This document shows, one piece after another, positions 8,887 to 17,236 of a stretch of 64,000 bases of DNA (within the stretch, counting starts at the first letter, position 1; every line of letters starts with the position of its first letter). The DNA comes from Halorubrum salsamenti (GTDB lineage Archaea > Halobacteriota > Halobacteria > Halobacteriales > Haloferacaceae), in NCBI RefSeq assembly GCF_007671685.1, contig NZ_VCNL01000001.1, positions 248,001-312,000 on the forward strand. Direction: 5' to 3'. The translations under genes and the position numbers were made by a program. The notes beneath the pieces are model-generated. The model was not told the DNA's origin. It ran no database searches and worked only from the letters and a program-made list of their open reading frames with translations.

Positions 8887-9804
8887 TTACTCCTCGTCGA
8901 TCTCGTCGACGATCTCGTCAGCGTCGACGTCGACGTCTTCGAGCGCCTCCTCGATGTCGCCGGCGCCGGCGCCGCCCATACCGCCCATCATGCCGCCGAG
9001 ACCGCCCATACCGCCGCCCTCGATGACCTCCTCGACGACGACGCGATCGAGGTCGAGTCGGCTCATGAGGTCCTGCGCGATCTGCTGTTTCTGGAACATC
9101 CACTGCTGGTTCATCTGCATCGCCTGCGTGGCCGTCACGTAGAGGACGTCCTTCTCGACCTCTTCGGTCTCGACGACTTCCTCGCCGTCGTCGTCCTCGG
9201 AGACGCTCTCTTCCTCCTCGGTGACCGTCTCGATCCGGACCTCGGGCGCCTCCTGGAGGTACATCCCGAGCATGCCGGCGGCCTGCTGTTCGCGGTCGTC
9301 GATCTGCTCGAGGATCTCGTACTCGTACTCGAGGTCCTCGCCGGCCAGCGGGTGGTTGAAGTCGACGCGGGCGCGGCCGCCGATGATCGTCTCGAGGTAG
9401 CCCTGCTGATTGTCGATCTGGACCTGTGCGCCGGGGTAGCGGCTGTCCTCGGGGATCTTGTCGGCCTTGACGGTCTCGACCTCTTCGGGGTCGTACGCGC
9501 CGAAGGCGTCATCGGCGGGCACGTCGACGGTGCCCTCGTCGCCGACCTCGGCGCCGACGAAGGCCTCCTCGACGGACGGGAACACGTGACCGGCGCCCAG
9601 CGCGATGATGCGGGGCTCGAACTCGTGTTCCTCGGTGTCGATCTCGGCGTCTTCGGCGATCTCCTCGTCGGTGGTGTCGATGACGCGGTCGTCATCGGCG
9701 GTTCGAATCGTGTACGCGACCCGCACGAAGTCGCCGTCGGCGAGTCCCTCGGTCTCGGCCTCGTCTGCGTCCTCGGCCGCGTCCGCTTGCTCCTGATCGC
9801 TCAT
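8887..9804 (-). CDS. SlyD-like FKBP-type peptidyl-prolyl isomerase with long C-terminal domain
   Basis: 305-residue chaperone/isomerase. An acidic N-terminal leader (1-22) precedes a FKBP domain whose flap-inserted IF chaperone domain lies around 102-145. NHPLAGEDLEY at 150-160 is the SlyD/FKBP signature. An extra domain (about 170-260) follows, then a Gly/Met-rich stretch at 263-282 and a very acidic tail. It should catalyse Xaa-Pro isomerisation and hold unfolded chains in the cytoplasm. The ATG at 9804 is chosen over an in-frame ATG 12 codons upstream because homologous acidic leaders start MSDQE-like. Confidence 0.88.
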   Translation of the reverse strand: MSDQEQADAAEDADEAETEGLADGDFVRVAYTIRTADDDRVIDTTDEEIAEDAEIDTEEHEFEPRIIALGAGHVFPSVEEAFVGAEVGDEGTVDVPADDAFGAYDPEEVETVKADKIPEDSRYPGAQVQIDNQQGYLETIIGGRARVDFNHPLAGEDLEYEYEILEQIDDREQQAAGMLGMYLQEAPEVRIETVTEEEESVSEDDDGEEVVETEEVEKDVLYVTATQAMQMNQQWMFQKQQIAQDLMSRLDLDRVVVEEVIEGGGMGGLGGMMGGMGGAGAGDIEEALEDVDVDADEIVDEIDEE

Positions 9805-9923
9805 ACCCTGAAGGTCTCCTGTTACACCCTTAAGGCGCACGGTTCGACCCGGAGCGGCGACGACCGCGTCGCGCCGGAGTCACGTCCCGCGGCGCTTAAG
9901 AACGCGCCCGGCGGAATCCGGGT

Positions 9924-10532
9924 ATGTTCGAGGTCGAGATCAAGGTCCCGGCCGACGTCGACGCGGTCCGAGAGCGACTGCGCGAGGCCGGCGCCGAACG
10001 CGTCGACGCCCGCCGCCAGCGCGACGCGTACTACGACGCCCCGCACCGCGACTTCGCCGAGACGGACGAGGCGCTTCGGGTTCGACGTGAGAGTCCGCTC
10101 TCGGTCGAGGCGGTCCCCGGCTCGCCGGACGTCGCTCGGAGCGACGAGGAGCCGCCCGCAGAGACGGCGAAGCTCACGTACAAGGGTCCCCGCCTCGACG
10201 AGGGGTCGAAGACGCGCGTGGAACACGAGACCGCCGTCGACGACGGCGAGGCGATAGACGGCGTGCTCTCGGGGCTCGGGTTCGATCCGGCCGCGGTCGT
10301 CGAGAAGCGCCGCGAGTTCTGGTCGTTCGCCGGGTTTACGGTCACCCTCGACGCGGTCGACGGCGTCGGTGAGTTCGTCGAGATCGAGCGCGAGGTCGAC
10401 GACGAGAGCGCGATCGAGGCCACCCGCGACGAGGCGCTGGCGGCCCTCGACCGGCTCGGGCTCGACGGCGACTCGCAGGTTCGCACGTCGTACCTCGGGC
10501 TGTTGCTGGCCGACGGCGAGGAGACCGGCTGA
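9924..10532 (+). CDS. CYTH-domain protein (class IV adenylate cyclase / thiamine-triphosphatase-like)
   Basis: 202-residue CYTH (CyaB-thiamine triphosphatase) domain. The defining ExExK motif is at the N-terminus (Glu3-x-Glu5-x-Lys7), followed by the alternating charged tunnel strands DEALRVRRE, AKLTYKGPR and VEIER. These enzymes bind triphosphates in a beta-barrel with divalent metal. Family activities include adenylate cyclase, thiamine triphosphatase and inorganic triphosphatase; the one used here cannot be told from sequence. It is divergent from the FKBP gene, sharing a 120-bp promoter region. Confidence 0.85.
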   Translation: MFEVEIKVPADVDAVRERLREAGAERVDARRQRDAYYDAPHRDFAETDEALRVRRESPLSVEAVPGSPDVARSDEEPPAETAKLTYKGPRLDEGSKTRVEHETAVDDGEAIDGVLSGLGFDPAAVVEKRREFWSFAGFTVTLDAVDGVGEFVEIEREVDDESAIEATRDEALAALDRLGLDGDSQVRTSYLGLLLADGEETG

Positions 10533-10564
10533 GTCCCCGCGGTCGACGCTCCGCCGTCGGCCGG

Positions 10565-11035
10565 CTACTTCCCGCCGTCCGGTCGCTTTTCCGAGAGCAC
10601 GGTTCGGTCGAACTCGCAGACGAGCACGTCGTCGTCGCCCTCGACGACCTTGAACGCCTCCACGTGCATCGTGACGACGCCGCGCTCGCCGTCGCTCGTC
10701 TCCCGCTTGTCGGTAACGGTCGACCGCGCGCGGATCGTGTCGCCGTGAAACACCGGGTTCGGGTGTTCCACACCGTCGTACGAGAGGTTCGCGACGATGG
10801 TGCCGTCGGTCGTCTCCGGGATCGACACGCCGACCGCGAGCGACATGGTGTAGAGCCCGTTGACCAGTCGCTCGCCGAACCGCGTCCCCTCGGCGAAGTC
10901 GGCGTCGAGGTGGAGCGGCTGCTGGTTCATCGTCATGTCGCAGAAGCGCTGGTTGTCGGCCTCGCTTATCGTTCGCCGCTTCGCGTGTTCGATCGTCTCG
11001 CCGACCGCGAACTCCTCGTAGTAACGTCCGGGCAT
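10565..11035 (-). CDS. MaoC-family hydratase, probable mesaconyl- or itaconyl-CoA hydratase
   Basis: 156-residue single hot-dog-fold MaoC hydratase. The active-site region reads TMNQQPLHLDADFA. Ordinary (R)-specific enoyl-CoA hydratases have a G-D-x-N-P-x-H motif, so the Asp position is Asn here while the His is kept. As far as I recall, this TMNxQPLHLD form is typical of MaoC proteins paired with CitE-like lyases in C5-dicarboxyl-CoA pathways (mesaconyl-CoA or itaconyl-CoA hydration). The CitE-like gene lies divergently 125 bp away, which supports such a role. Exact substrate is inference. Confidence 0.75.
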   Translation of the reverse strand: MPGRYYEEFAVGETIEHAKRRTISEADNQRFCDMTMNQQPLHLDADFAEGTRFGERLVNGLYTMSLAVGVSIPETTDGTIVANLSYDGVEHPNPVFHGDTIRARSTVTDKRETSDGERGVVTMHVEAFKVVEGDDDVLVCEFDRTVLSEKRPDGGK

Positions 11036-11160
11036 GGCGCCTCAGTCTCCCGGGGGCGTCAAATCGCTACCGCTCCTCCGGTCTCGGTCCGGTTCGGATG
11101 GGCCCGATTCTCCGGCGTCCCGTCGGGACGATTTATGTCGGTGGACGCGGACCGCCCGAC

Positions 11161-12021
11161 ATGGCACGACGCAGCCTGCTGTTCTCGCCGGGCGACCGCC
11201 CGGAGCTCATGCGCAAGGCCCCCGACGCCGGTGCGGACGTGATCTGCTTCGACCTAGAGGACGCGGTCGCACCCGGCAGGAAAGCGGAGGCCCGCGAGAG
11301 CGTCCGCGGGGTGCTCGCCGACCCCGATTTCGACCCCGATGCGGAGGTGTGCGTCCGGCTCACGGCCGCCGAGCCGGCGGCGGACCTCGATGCGCTTGTG
11401 GGGGCGGGAGACCAGTCCGAGACCGACCTCCGCCTCGACGCGGTCATGCTCCCGAAGGTGGAGTCGCCCGATCGCGTCGAGGAGGCCGCGTCGCTCTGCG
11501 CGGACCGGGGGCTCGACCCGGCCGTGTTCGCACTGGTCGAGACCGCGTCGGGGGTCCTCTCGGCCGAATCGATCGCGGCGGCCCCCGCGACCGACGCGCT
11601 CGTCTTCGGCGCCGAGGACCTCGCGGCCGACGTGGGCGCGACCCGCACCGAGAAGGGGACCGAGGTGCTGTACGCCCGCGAGCACGTCGTCCTCGCGGCC
11701 GGCGCGGCAGGGGTCGACGCGATCGACACGGTGTATACCGACTTCTCCGACGCCGACGGACTCCGCGAGGAGGCCGCGTTCGCGCTCACCCTCGGCTACG
11801 ACGGGAAGCTGGCGATTCACCCGGCCCAGGTCGACCCGATCAACGCGGCGTTCACGCCGGACCGCGAAGAGGTCGAGTGGGCCGAGCGGGTGCTCGACGC
11901 CCGCGACGCCGCGGACCGGGAGGGACGGGGCGTCTTCCAGGTCGACGGCGAGATGATCGACGCGCCCCTGATCGCTCAGGCGGAGCGGATCGCTGAGCGC
12001 GCCGCCGCGAGCGATCGCTAG
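11161..12021 (+). CDS. CitE/HpcH-family acyl-CoA lyase (malyl-, methylmalyl- or citramalyl-CoA lyase)
   Basis: 286-residue TIM-barrel lyase of the HpcH/HpaI-CitE family. It shows [18 protein letters not shown] (CoA-binding Arg), [16 protein letters not shown], the Mg-binding VETASGV Glu and [13 protein letters not shown] Asp. The length fits CitE-like CoA lyases, not malate synthase. It would cleave a 3-hydroxy-3-carboxyl-type acyl-CoA, e.g. beta-methylmalyl-CoA to glyoxylate plus propionyl-CoA, or citramalyl-CoA to pyruvate plus acetyl-CoA. It is divergent from a MaoC hydratase that could supply its substrate and 67 nt upstream of glutamate dehydrogenase. A TTTATG box lies about 27 nt before the ATG. 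Confidence 0.82.
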   Translation: MARRSLLFSPGDRPELMRKAPDAGADVICFDLEDAVAPGRKAEARESVRGVLADPDFDPDAEVCVRLTAAEPAADLDALVGAGDQSETDLRLDAVMLPKVESPDRVEEAASLCADRGLDPAVFALVETASGVLSAESIAAAPATDALVFGAEDLAADVGATRTEKGTEVLYAREHVVLAAGAAGVDAIDTVYTDFSDADGLREEAAFALTLGYDGKLAIHPAQVDPINAAFTPDREEVEWAERVLDARDAADREGRGVFQVDGEMIDAPLIAQAERIAERAAASDR

Positions 12022-12088
12022 GGCATCGATCGAGACAAGAACCGAAGCGTTCGCCACAGTTAACCTCGGCCCCTCGGGAAACAGATGT

Positions 12089-13342
12089 ATGGCCGGCCAA
12101 GCTAATCCCTTCGAGAGCCTTCAAGAGCAGATCGACGACGCCGCAGCGTTTCTCGACGCGCCGCAGGGCGTGGTCACTCGTCTGAAGAACCCCGAGCGTG
12201 TACTGGAGACGAACCTCACGTTCGAGCTCGACGACGGGTCGCTGGAGACGGTCCGGGCGTACCGCTCGCAGTTCAACGGCGACCGAGGGCCGTACAAAGG
12301 AGGCATCCGCTATCATCCGGGCGTCACCCGCGACGAGGTGAAGGCGTTGTCGGGGTGGATGGCGTACAAGTGCGCCGTCGTCGACATCCCGTACGGCGGT
12401 GGGAAGGGCGGGATCGCGATCGACCCCGCCGACTACTCCGAGGCCGAGTTGGAGCGGCTCACGCGCGCGTTCGCGACCGAACTCCGTCCGCTGATCGGCG
12501 AGGATCGCGACATCCCCGCCCCCGACGTTAACACCGGTCAGCGGGAGATGAACTGGATCAAAGACACCTACGAGACCTTAGAGAACACGACCGCCCCGGG
12601 TGTCATCACCGGAAAGGCGCTCGACTCCGGCGGCAGCGAGGGACGCGTCGAGGCGACCGGTCGCTCCGTCGCGCTCGCCGCGCGAGAGGCGTTCGACTGG
12701 CTCGACCGCGACGTCGCGGGCGCGACGATCGCCGTTCAGGGGTACGGGAACGCAGGCTCGGTCGCCGCCGCGCTGCTCGACGACCTCGGTGCCGACGTGG
12801 TCGCGGTCTCCGACTCCTCGGGGGGCATCCACGCACCCGACGGGCTCGACCCGCGCGCAGTTAAAAATCACAAGGCTGAGACCCGCTCCGTCAGCGGGTA
12901 CGGCGACGCGGAGCCGATCACGAACGAGGAACTGCTGACGCTCGACGTCGACCTCCTCGTGCCGGCCGCGTTGGAGAACGCGATCGACAGCGACCTCGCC
13001 GCCGACGTGCGCGCCGACGTGGTCGTCGAGGCCGCGAACGGGCCGCTCACCCCGGACGCCGACGACGTGCTCGCCGACAAGGACGTGTACGTCGTCCCCG
13101 ACATCCTCGCGAACGCCGGCGGCGTCACCGTCTCGTACTTCGAGTGGGTCCAGAACCGACAGCGGTTCTACTGGACGGAAGAGCGGGTGAACGAGGAGCT
13201 CGAACGCGTGATCGTCGACGCCTTCGATCGGCTGGTCGACAGCTACGAGACGAACGAGGCTCCGAACCTCCGAACGGCGGCGTACGTCGTCGCGATCGAC
13301 CGGATCGTCGACGCCTACGATCAGGCCGGCAACTGGCCGTAA
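12089..13342 (+). CDS. gdh: Glutamate dehydrogenase (Glu/Leu/Phe/Val dehydrogenase family)
   Basis: 417-residue hexameric-type glutamate dehydrogenase. The substrate site shows [32 protein letters not shown] (catalytic Lys in PYGGGKGG) and PAPDVNTG. The dinucleotide-binding domain has [12 protein letters not shown] around residues 210-222. It interconverts glutamate and 2-oxoglutarate plus ammonia with NAD(P). Haloarchaea carry several paralogues and the cofactor cannot be assigned. Its position after the CitE-like lyase is notable because glutamate is the entry point of the methylaspartate cycle, but glutamate mutase genes are not in this window. Confidence 0.93.
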   Translation: MAGQANPFESLQEQIDDAAAFLDAPQGVVTRLKNPERVLETNLTFELDDGSLETVRAYRSQFNGDRGPYKGGIRYHPGVTRDEVKALSGWMAYKCAVVDIPYGGGKGGIAIDPADYSEAELERLTRAFATELRPLIGEDRDIPAPDVNTGQREMNWIKDTYETLENTTAPGVITGKALDSGGSEGRVEATGRSVALAAREAFDWLDRDVAGATIAVQGYGNAGSVAAALLDDLGADVVAVSDSSGGIHAPDGLDPRAVKNHKAETRSVSGYGDAEPITNEELLTLDVDLLVPAALENAIDSDLAADVRADVVVEAANGPLTPDADDVLADKDVYVVPDILANAGGVTVSYFEWVQNRQRFYWTEERVNEELERVIVDAFDRLVDSYETNEAPNLRTAAYVVAIDRIVDAYDQAGNWP

Positions 13343-13366
13343 CACGGACCGTCCGGAGCAACGACC

Positions 13367-14083
13367 CTACTCTAACCGCGCGTCCCGGATCTCGACGTGG
13401 CCGCGGTCGCCCTCCCAGACCGCGTCGTACTCGATGTCGATACGCCGGTCCATGTGCGGCCCGTCGACGACGTACGTCTCGAACTCTCCGCCCTCGCCGA
13501 GCGGGTGGACCCCGTACTCCTCGCGGAGGTCGACGAGTTCGGCGAGCGCGTCGGCGTCGTACCGCCGACCGAGCCACGACTCGTCGAGCCCGTAGGCTGC
13601 CACCTGTACGATCCGGATCTCGAACCCCGCCTCGAACATCGCCTCGGCGAGCGCGACCGGGTCCTCCTGCCACAACGGCGCGAACAGGTCGATCCCGAGT
13701 CGGTCGCACATCCCCTGTATGCGGCTCGTCTGGTACTCGCTCTCGACCGCGCCCGCGGTGACGCCCGCGAGGCCGACGTCGTCTCCCGCGGCGATCTCTC
13801 GGAGGGCGGCTTCCATCGGCTCCAGTTCGGCGTCCCCCTGTGCGCCCGCGTCGTCGACGTCGTCGGCCCCGAAATCGTCTGGCGACACCTCGACGAGGTC
13901 GATACCGACGCTCTCGGCCGCCAGCCGGGCGAGCTCCGTCGCCGGCGTGTGGTACATGTACGAGTCGCCCGCGGGGTGGACCGTCAGGAGCCGCGAGACG
14001 TCGAGGCCCTCCTCCAGCGCGCGGTACAGCGCCCACGAGGAGTCCTTCCCGCCCGAAAAGAGGCTTACCCAGTCGTCGGTCAT
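13367..14083 (-). CDS. dph6: Diphthine-ammonia ligase Dph6
   Basis: 238-residue ATP pyrophosphatase of the Dph6/MJ0570 family, which amidates diphthine on elongation factor 2 to complete diphthamide. The PP-loop SLFSGGKDSSWALY is at residues 7-20, followed by the family segments EYQTSRIQGMCDRLGI and FAPLWQ, and the C-terminal GEGGEFETYVVDGP. The ATG at 14081-14083 is chosen because the PP-loop must sit near the N-terminus; the longer open frame is not coding-like. Together with Dph2 at 3773, two of the three archaeal pathway enzymes are here. Confidence 0.9.
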   Translation of the reverse strand: MTDDWVSLFSGGKDSSWALYRALEEGLDVSRLLTVHPAGDSYMYHTPATELARLAAESVGIDLVEVSPDDFGADDVDDAGAQGDAELEPMEAALREIAAGDDVGLAGVTAGAVESEYQTSRIQGMCDRLGIDLFAPLWQEDPVALAEAMFEAGFEIRIVQVAAYGLDESWLGRRYDADALAELVDLREEYGVHPLGEGGEFETYVVDGPHMDRRIDIEYDAVWEGDRGHVEIRDARLE

Positions 14084-14216
14084 TGACGGGGGAACGTCCG
14101 GACGGCCTAAAGCGTCGGCGGTCCGCGACACCGTCGCTGGACGGGTGAACGGCGTAACTCGGGAAGGATCGGTTGGTGTTCGGACGAGTCGGACCGGGGC
14201 GGCGTTCCGCCGGAAC

Positions 14217-14786
14217 TCAGTCCGAGATGAACTCGTTGTCGCGCCAGTTGACGCCGCCGTCGCCGTCACCCGCTCCCTGCGGGCTCTCGACGACTTCGAT
14301 GCTCGCGGGACGCGGTTCGCCCTCGACGATGCGTGTCGCCTCCAGCTCCCCGTCCTCTTCGGTGATCGCGGTCAGCGTCCCCTTCTCCGAGAGGGTCGCA
14401 ATTTTGCGAAGCACCAGGAACATCGGGTACTGGAGCGCGGAGTTCTGGAGGACGGTCTCGCGGTCGCCCTTGAAGCAGGCGAACTCGACGAGCTCGGAGG
14501 GGATCTCCTCCTCCTCGTCGTCCATCCACTGCGGGCCGCCGGCTCGCGGGGGCTCTTCCTCCCACACGCGCGTCTCCGTGACCGACGCCTTCAGCTGGGC
14601 GGTCGGCGTGTACTTGCTGATGCTCTCGTCGTCGGACAGGGCCTTGATGATGAGGGTGTTGTTTCGACGCGTGATGTCGATGTCGTCGATCTCCGGCGGG
14701 AGGTCGGGATCTTCTTCGAAGTACGTCTCCACGTCTTCGAGTGGCAGTTCGAGCGTCGAATGAAGTCTGAACACGCGGCCTGTCAT
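14217..14786 (-). CDS. Conserved acidic haloarchaeal protein, unknown function
   Basis: 189-residue soluble, acidic protein beginning MTGRVFRLHSTLELP. It alternates beta-strand-like hydrophobic stretches with charged loops and has a single Cys in VEFACFKGDRE. No enzyme motif or membrane segment is visible. I recognise it as a conserved haloarchaeal protein type but not a named function. The ATG at 14784-14786 is chosen; a longer frame upstream extends through a stretch without coding character. It lies 130 nt from the convergent end of dph6's strand neighbour. Confidence 0.65.
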   Translation of the reverse strand: MTGRVFRLHSTLELPLEDVETYFEEDPDLPPEIDDIDITRRNNTLIIKALSDDESISKYTPTAQLKASVTETRVWEEEPPRAGGPQWMDDEEEEIPSELVEFACFKGDRETVLQNSALQYPMFLVLRKIATLSEKGTLTAITEEDGELEATRIVEGEPRPASIEVVESPQGAGDGDGGVNWRDNEFISD

Positions 14787-15001
14787 TGTTAGTTGGGTGA
14801 GGTGGGGTCGAACCGATCGGCACGGCGGCAGCGGCGACTGCTGCACCTACCCCACCTACGGTCCGTGGGTTTATATCGCCTGCCCTTCGACCTTCGAAGA
14901 TCGGTGTTACAATGCGCCTGGGCAGTGGCGGTGTCGCGCGTTCCGCGCGCCGTTTCGGCGGGTTCTGACGATACCCACGACGTGCGATAGCGCGTCTCCG
15001 A

Positions 15002-15346
15002 CTACTCGGCGCCCAGCTCGGCGGCAAGCTCGCCGCGTTCGTCGAGTTCCGCGAGCACGTCGCTCCCGCCGACGAACTCTCCGTCGACGAACGTCTGGGG
15101 GATCGTTTCCCAGCCGCTGTGGGACTCGAGCGCCTCGCGGTAGTGCGGCAGCGCCGGCAGCACGTCGACCGTCTCGAACTCATCGACGTGCTGGCCGATC
15201 AGCTCGACGGCCCGTTTCGAGTAGCCGCACTGCGGCATCAGACGGTTACCCTTCATAAAAAGCACCACGTCGTTGTCAGCGATGGTCTCCTCGACTCGGG
15301 CCGCGATCTCGTCTGGCTCGGCGTCGGTTTCGGGTTGGAACGTCAT
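15002..15346 (-). CDS. Monothiol glutaredoxin-family protein
   Basis: 114-residue Grx4/Grx5-like monothiol glutaredoxin. The signature FMKGNRLMPQCGYSKRAVELI spans about 30-50 with Cys40; the usual CGFS is CGYS here. The family then has the IPQTFVDGEFVGGSDVLAEL segment (cis-Pro and glutathione-binding GGSD). Monothiol glutaredoxins carry 2Fe-2S clusters with a thiol cofactor and pass them on. Haloarchaea use gamma-glutamylcysteine rather than glutathione, and its synthase GshA is encoded at 46250. The ATG at 15344-15346 is chosen at the natural domain start. Confidence 0.85.
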   Translation of the reverse strand: MTFQPETDAEPDEIAARVEETIADNDVVLFMKGNRLMPQCGYSKRAVELIGQHVDEFETVDVLPALPHYREALESHSGWETIPQTFVDGEFVGGSDVLAELDERGELAAELGAE

Positions 15347-15436
15347 GAGGGGCGATACGCGCCCGCGACGCAAATGGGTTCCGCACGGGATCGGCGTGAC
15401 CGGGAGGACGGGGAGCCCCAGCGCTCCCTCCGACCC

Positions 15437-16072
15437 TCACTCCTCGCGGTCGACGCGGACCACGTCGACGAGCGAGTACACCGGGACGCCGTCGATCTCG
15501 TCGTATCCGCGCTTGTCGACGAGCACGACGCACGCGACGGGCTCGCCGCCCTGCTCGCGGATCGCGTCGATCGACTCGCGCATCGTCGTCCCCGAGGTGA
15601 TGATGTCGTCGACGACGTAGCAGTCGCGGTCGCGGATGGCGGCGAAGTTCCGCGAGAAACCGCCGCCCTGCTCGTCGATGTCGCCCTCGTCCCACTGGTG
15701 TTTCGCGGGAGCGTACGTGCCCAGATCCGTGTCGAGCTGGTTCGCGACCGCGGTCGCGAGCGGCGCACCGGCCTTCTCGATGCCCACCGTCAGATCGACG
15801 TCCTCGCCCTGCTTGGCCAGCAGGTCCGCCATCGCGCTCGCCGCGTACCGGAGCCGCGTCGAGTCGCGCCCCAGCGCCGACCAGTCGACGTGGATGTCGG
15901 CCGTCGAGGTCGTCGCTGCGATCTCATCGCCCGCACCGTTGCCGCCGCCGCGTTCGACGAGCCAGCTGGCGGTCTCCCGGGAGACGTTCAGCTCGTCGGC
16001 GATTTCGCCCTTCGAGAGGCCGTGTTCCGCGAGCTCGGCCGCGCTGTCTATCAGGTCGTCAACGTTCTTCAT
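15437..16072 (-). CDS. gfcR: GfcR-type transcription factor (HTH plus phosphoribosyltransferase fold)
   Basis: 211 residues. An N-terminal helix-turn-helix (about 1-45, with LSKGEIADELNVSRETASWLV) is joined to a PyrE-like phosphoribosyltransferase domain with the PRPP loop YVVDDIITSGTTM at 152-164. In Haloferax this architecture is GfcR, an activator of sugar-catabolic genes (semi-phosphorylative Entner-Doudoroff and glycolysis). It overlaps the 3' end of the glucose dehydrogenase gene by 14 nt (16059-16072), so the two are co-transcribed. The PRTase domain probably senses a phosphorylated sugar metabolite. Confidence 0.88.
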   Translation of the reverse strand: MKNVDDLIDSAAELAEHGLSKGEIADELNVSRETASWLVERGGGNGAGDEIAATTSTADIHVDWSALGRDSTRLRYAASAMADLLAKQGEDVDLTVGIEKAGAPLATAVANQLDTDLGTYAPAKHQWDEGDIDEQGGGFSRNFAAIRDRDCYVVDDIITSGTTMRESIDAIREQGGEPVACVVLVDKRGYDEIDGVPVYSLVDVVRVDREE

Positions 16073-17129
16073 ATGTGCCGAATTCGACCGCCGTTTTAAT
16101 AGTCGTGTCGTCATCCGCGAACGCGGCCTCGAAGTCGTCGAGGCCGTGTACGCCCGTGACGAGATCATCGAGGAACGCGTCGGAGAGGCGGGACAGCGAG
16201 TCGACGGCGGCCTCGAAGTGCTCGTAGCCGGAGTTGACGCTGCCGACGAGCGCCTTGTTGTGGAGCACGAACTCGCGGTGGAGCCGTCCGCCGTCGATCT
16301 TGAACTCCCAGTCGCCCGGGACGCCGAGCAGCGCACCGACCCCGTTGGGCGCGAGCGCCTCGATCGTCTCGAAGGCGTGGGGCGCGTAGCCGGTCGCCTC
16401 GAAGACGAAGTCCATCGGCTCGTGGGCCTCCGGCACCGACGGCACGGGCGTCTCGTTGGAGTTGACGTACGTCGCGCCGAGCGACTCGATGATGTCGATC
16501 GTCGGGTCCGGGCGCTCGCGGCGGCCGAGACAGTAGATCCGGTCGAACTCCTCGTCGAGGGCGGCGACGGTCAACAGGCCGAGCGAGCCGTTACCCAGAA
16601 TCAGCGCCGACTCCGGCTCCCAGTGGAACGCCGACCGGCTGGCGTAGGCGTGTTCGATCGCTTTCTCCGCGATCGAGACGGGCTCGACGAGGAACCCCCA
16701 CTCCGCCAGCGCCGGCGGGATCTCGACGAGGAACTCCGCCGGGCTGGTGAAGTACTCCGCCATGAACCCGTGGGCGCCGACGATGCCGCGCTCGTGGTAC
16801 CGGTCCTCCGGCGCCATGTCGGGTTCGCCGCGCGCGAAGTACTCGTTGGCCCCGTTCGGGGGTCGCCGGACCGTCGGCACGACGACGTCCCCGACCTCGA
16901 ACGGCGTGTCGTTCGGGTCCTCGATCACGCCGACCGCCTCGTGGCCCAACACGAGGTGGTCCTCGCCCTCGGGGGAGCCGCCGTGGCTCCCGGAGATGAC
17001 CTCGTGGTCGGTCCCGTCGACGCCGACCCGAAGGGTCCGAACCAACGCCTCCCCGGGCGCCGGCTCCGGCCGCGGCTTCTCTGTCACGACCGGTTCGTCT
17101 GCCCCGTCGTACACGGCGATCGCTTTCAT
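16059..17129 (-). CDS. Glucose 1-dehydrogenase (zinc medium-chain dehydrogenase)
   Basis: 356-residue medium-chain dehydrogenase matching haloarchaeal glucose dehydrogenase, the first enzyme of the semi-phosphorylative Entner-Doudoroff pathway. Zinc/active-site residues known from Haloferax mediterranei are present: Asp38 in VGVDGTDHEV, and His63-Glu64 in LGHEAVG. The Rossmann motif LILGNGSLGLL is around residues 180-190. The start at ATG 17127-17129 gives MKAIAVYDG, as in homologues. It is the promoter-proximal gene of an operon with gfcR, and its promoter contains two palindromes (17155-17187). Confidence 0.9.
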   Translation of the reverse strand: MKAIAVYDGADEPVVTEKPRPEPAPGEALVRTLRVGVDGTDHEVISGSHGGSPEGEDHLVLGHEAVGVIEDPNDTPFEVGDVVVPTVRRPPNGANEYFARGEPDMAPEDRYHERGIVGAHGFMAEYFTSPAEFLVEIPPALAEWGFLVEPVSIAEKAIEHAYASRSAFHWEPESALILGNGSLGLLTVAALDEEFDRIYCLGRRERPDPTIDIIESLGATYVNSNETPVPSVPEAHEPMDFVFEATGYAPHAFETIEALAPNGVGALLGVPGDWEFKIDGGRLHREFVLHNKALVGSVNSGYEHFEAAVDSLSRLSDAFLDDLVTGVHGLDDFEAAFADDDTTIKTAVEFGTYEER

Positions 17130-17154
17130 GTAGCGGCTTTGGCGGCCAGCCACC

Positions 17155-17187
17155 AAAAGATTTCTTTTATTGTGAGTAAAGACTCAC
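17155..17187 (-). promoter_or_regulatory. Promoter and candidate operators of the glucose dehydrogenase-gfcR operon
   Basis: A quasi-palindrome AAAAGATTTCTTTT (17155-17168) overlaps the TATA-box position, 26-39 nt before the ATG. Directly upstream of it is a perfect inverted repeat GTGAGT-aaag-ACTCAC (17172-17187), 43-58 nt before the ATG. The second position suits an activator site upstream of BRE/TATA. A divergent gene starts at 17237, so the site could also act on it. Binding by GfcR is inference. Confidence 0.5.
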
Positions 17188-17236
17188 CACCACTACCGAC
17201 CGCGGGTTTTTCGTCGTGGGGCTCCGGATCGCCGCC

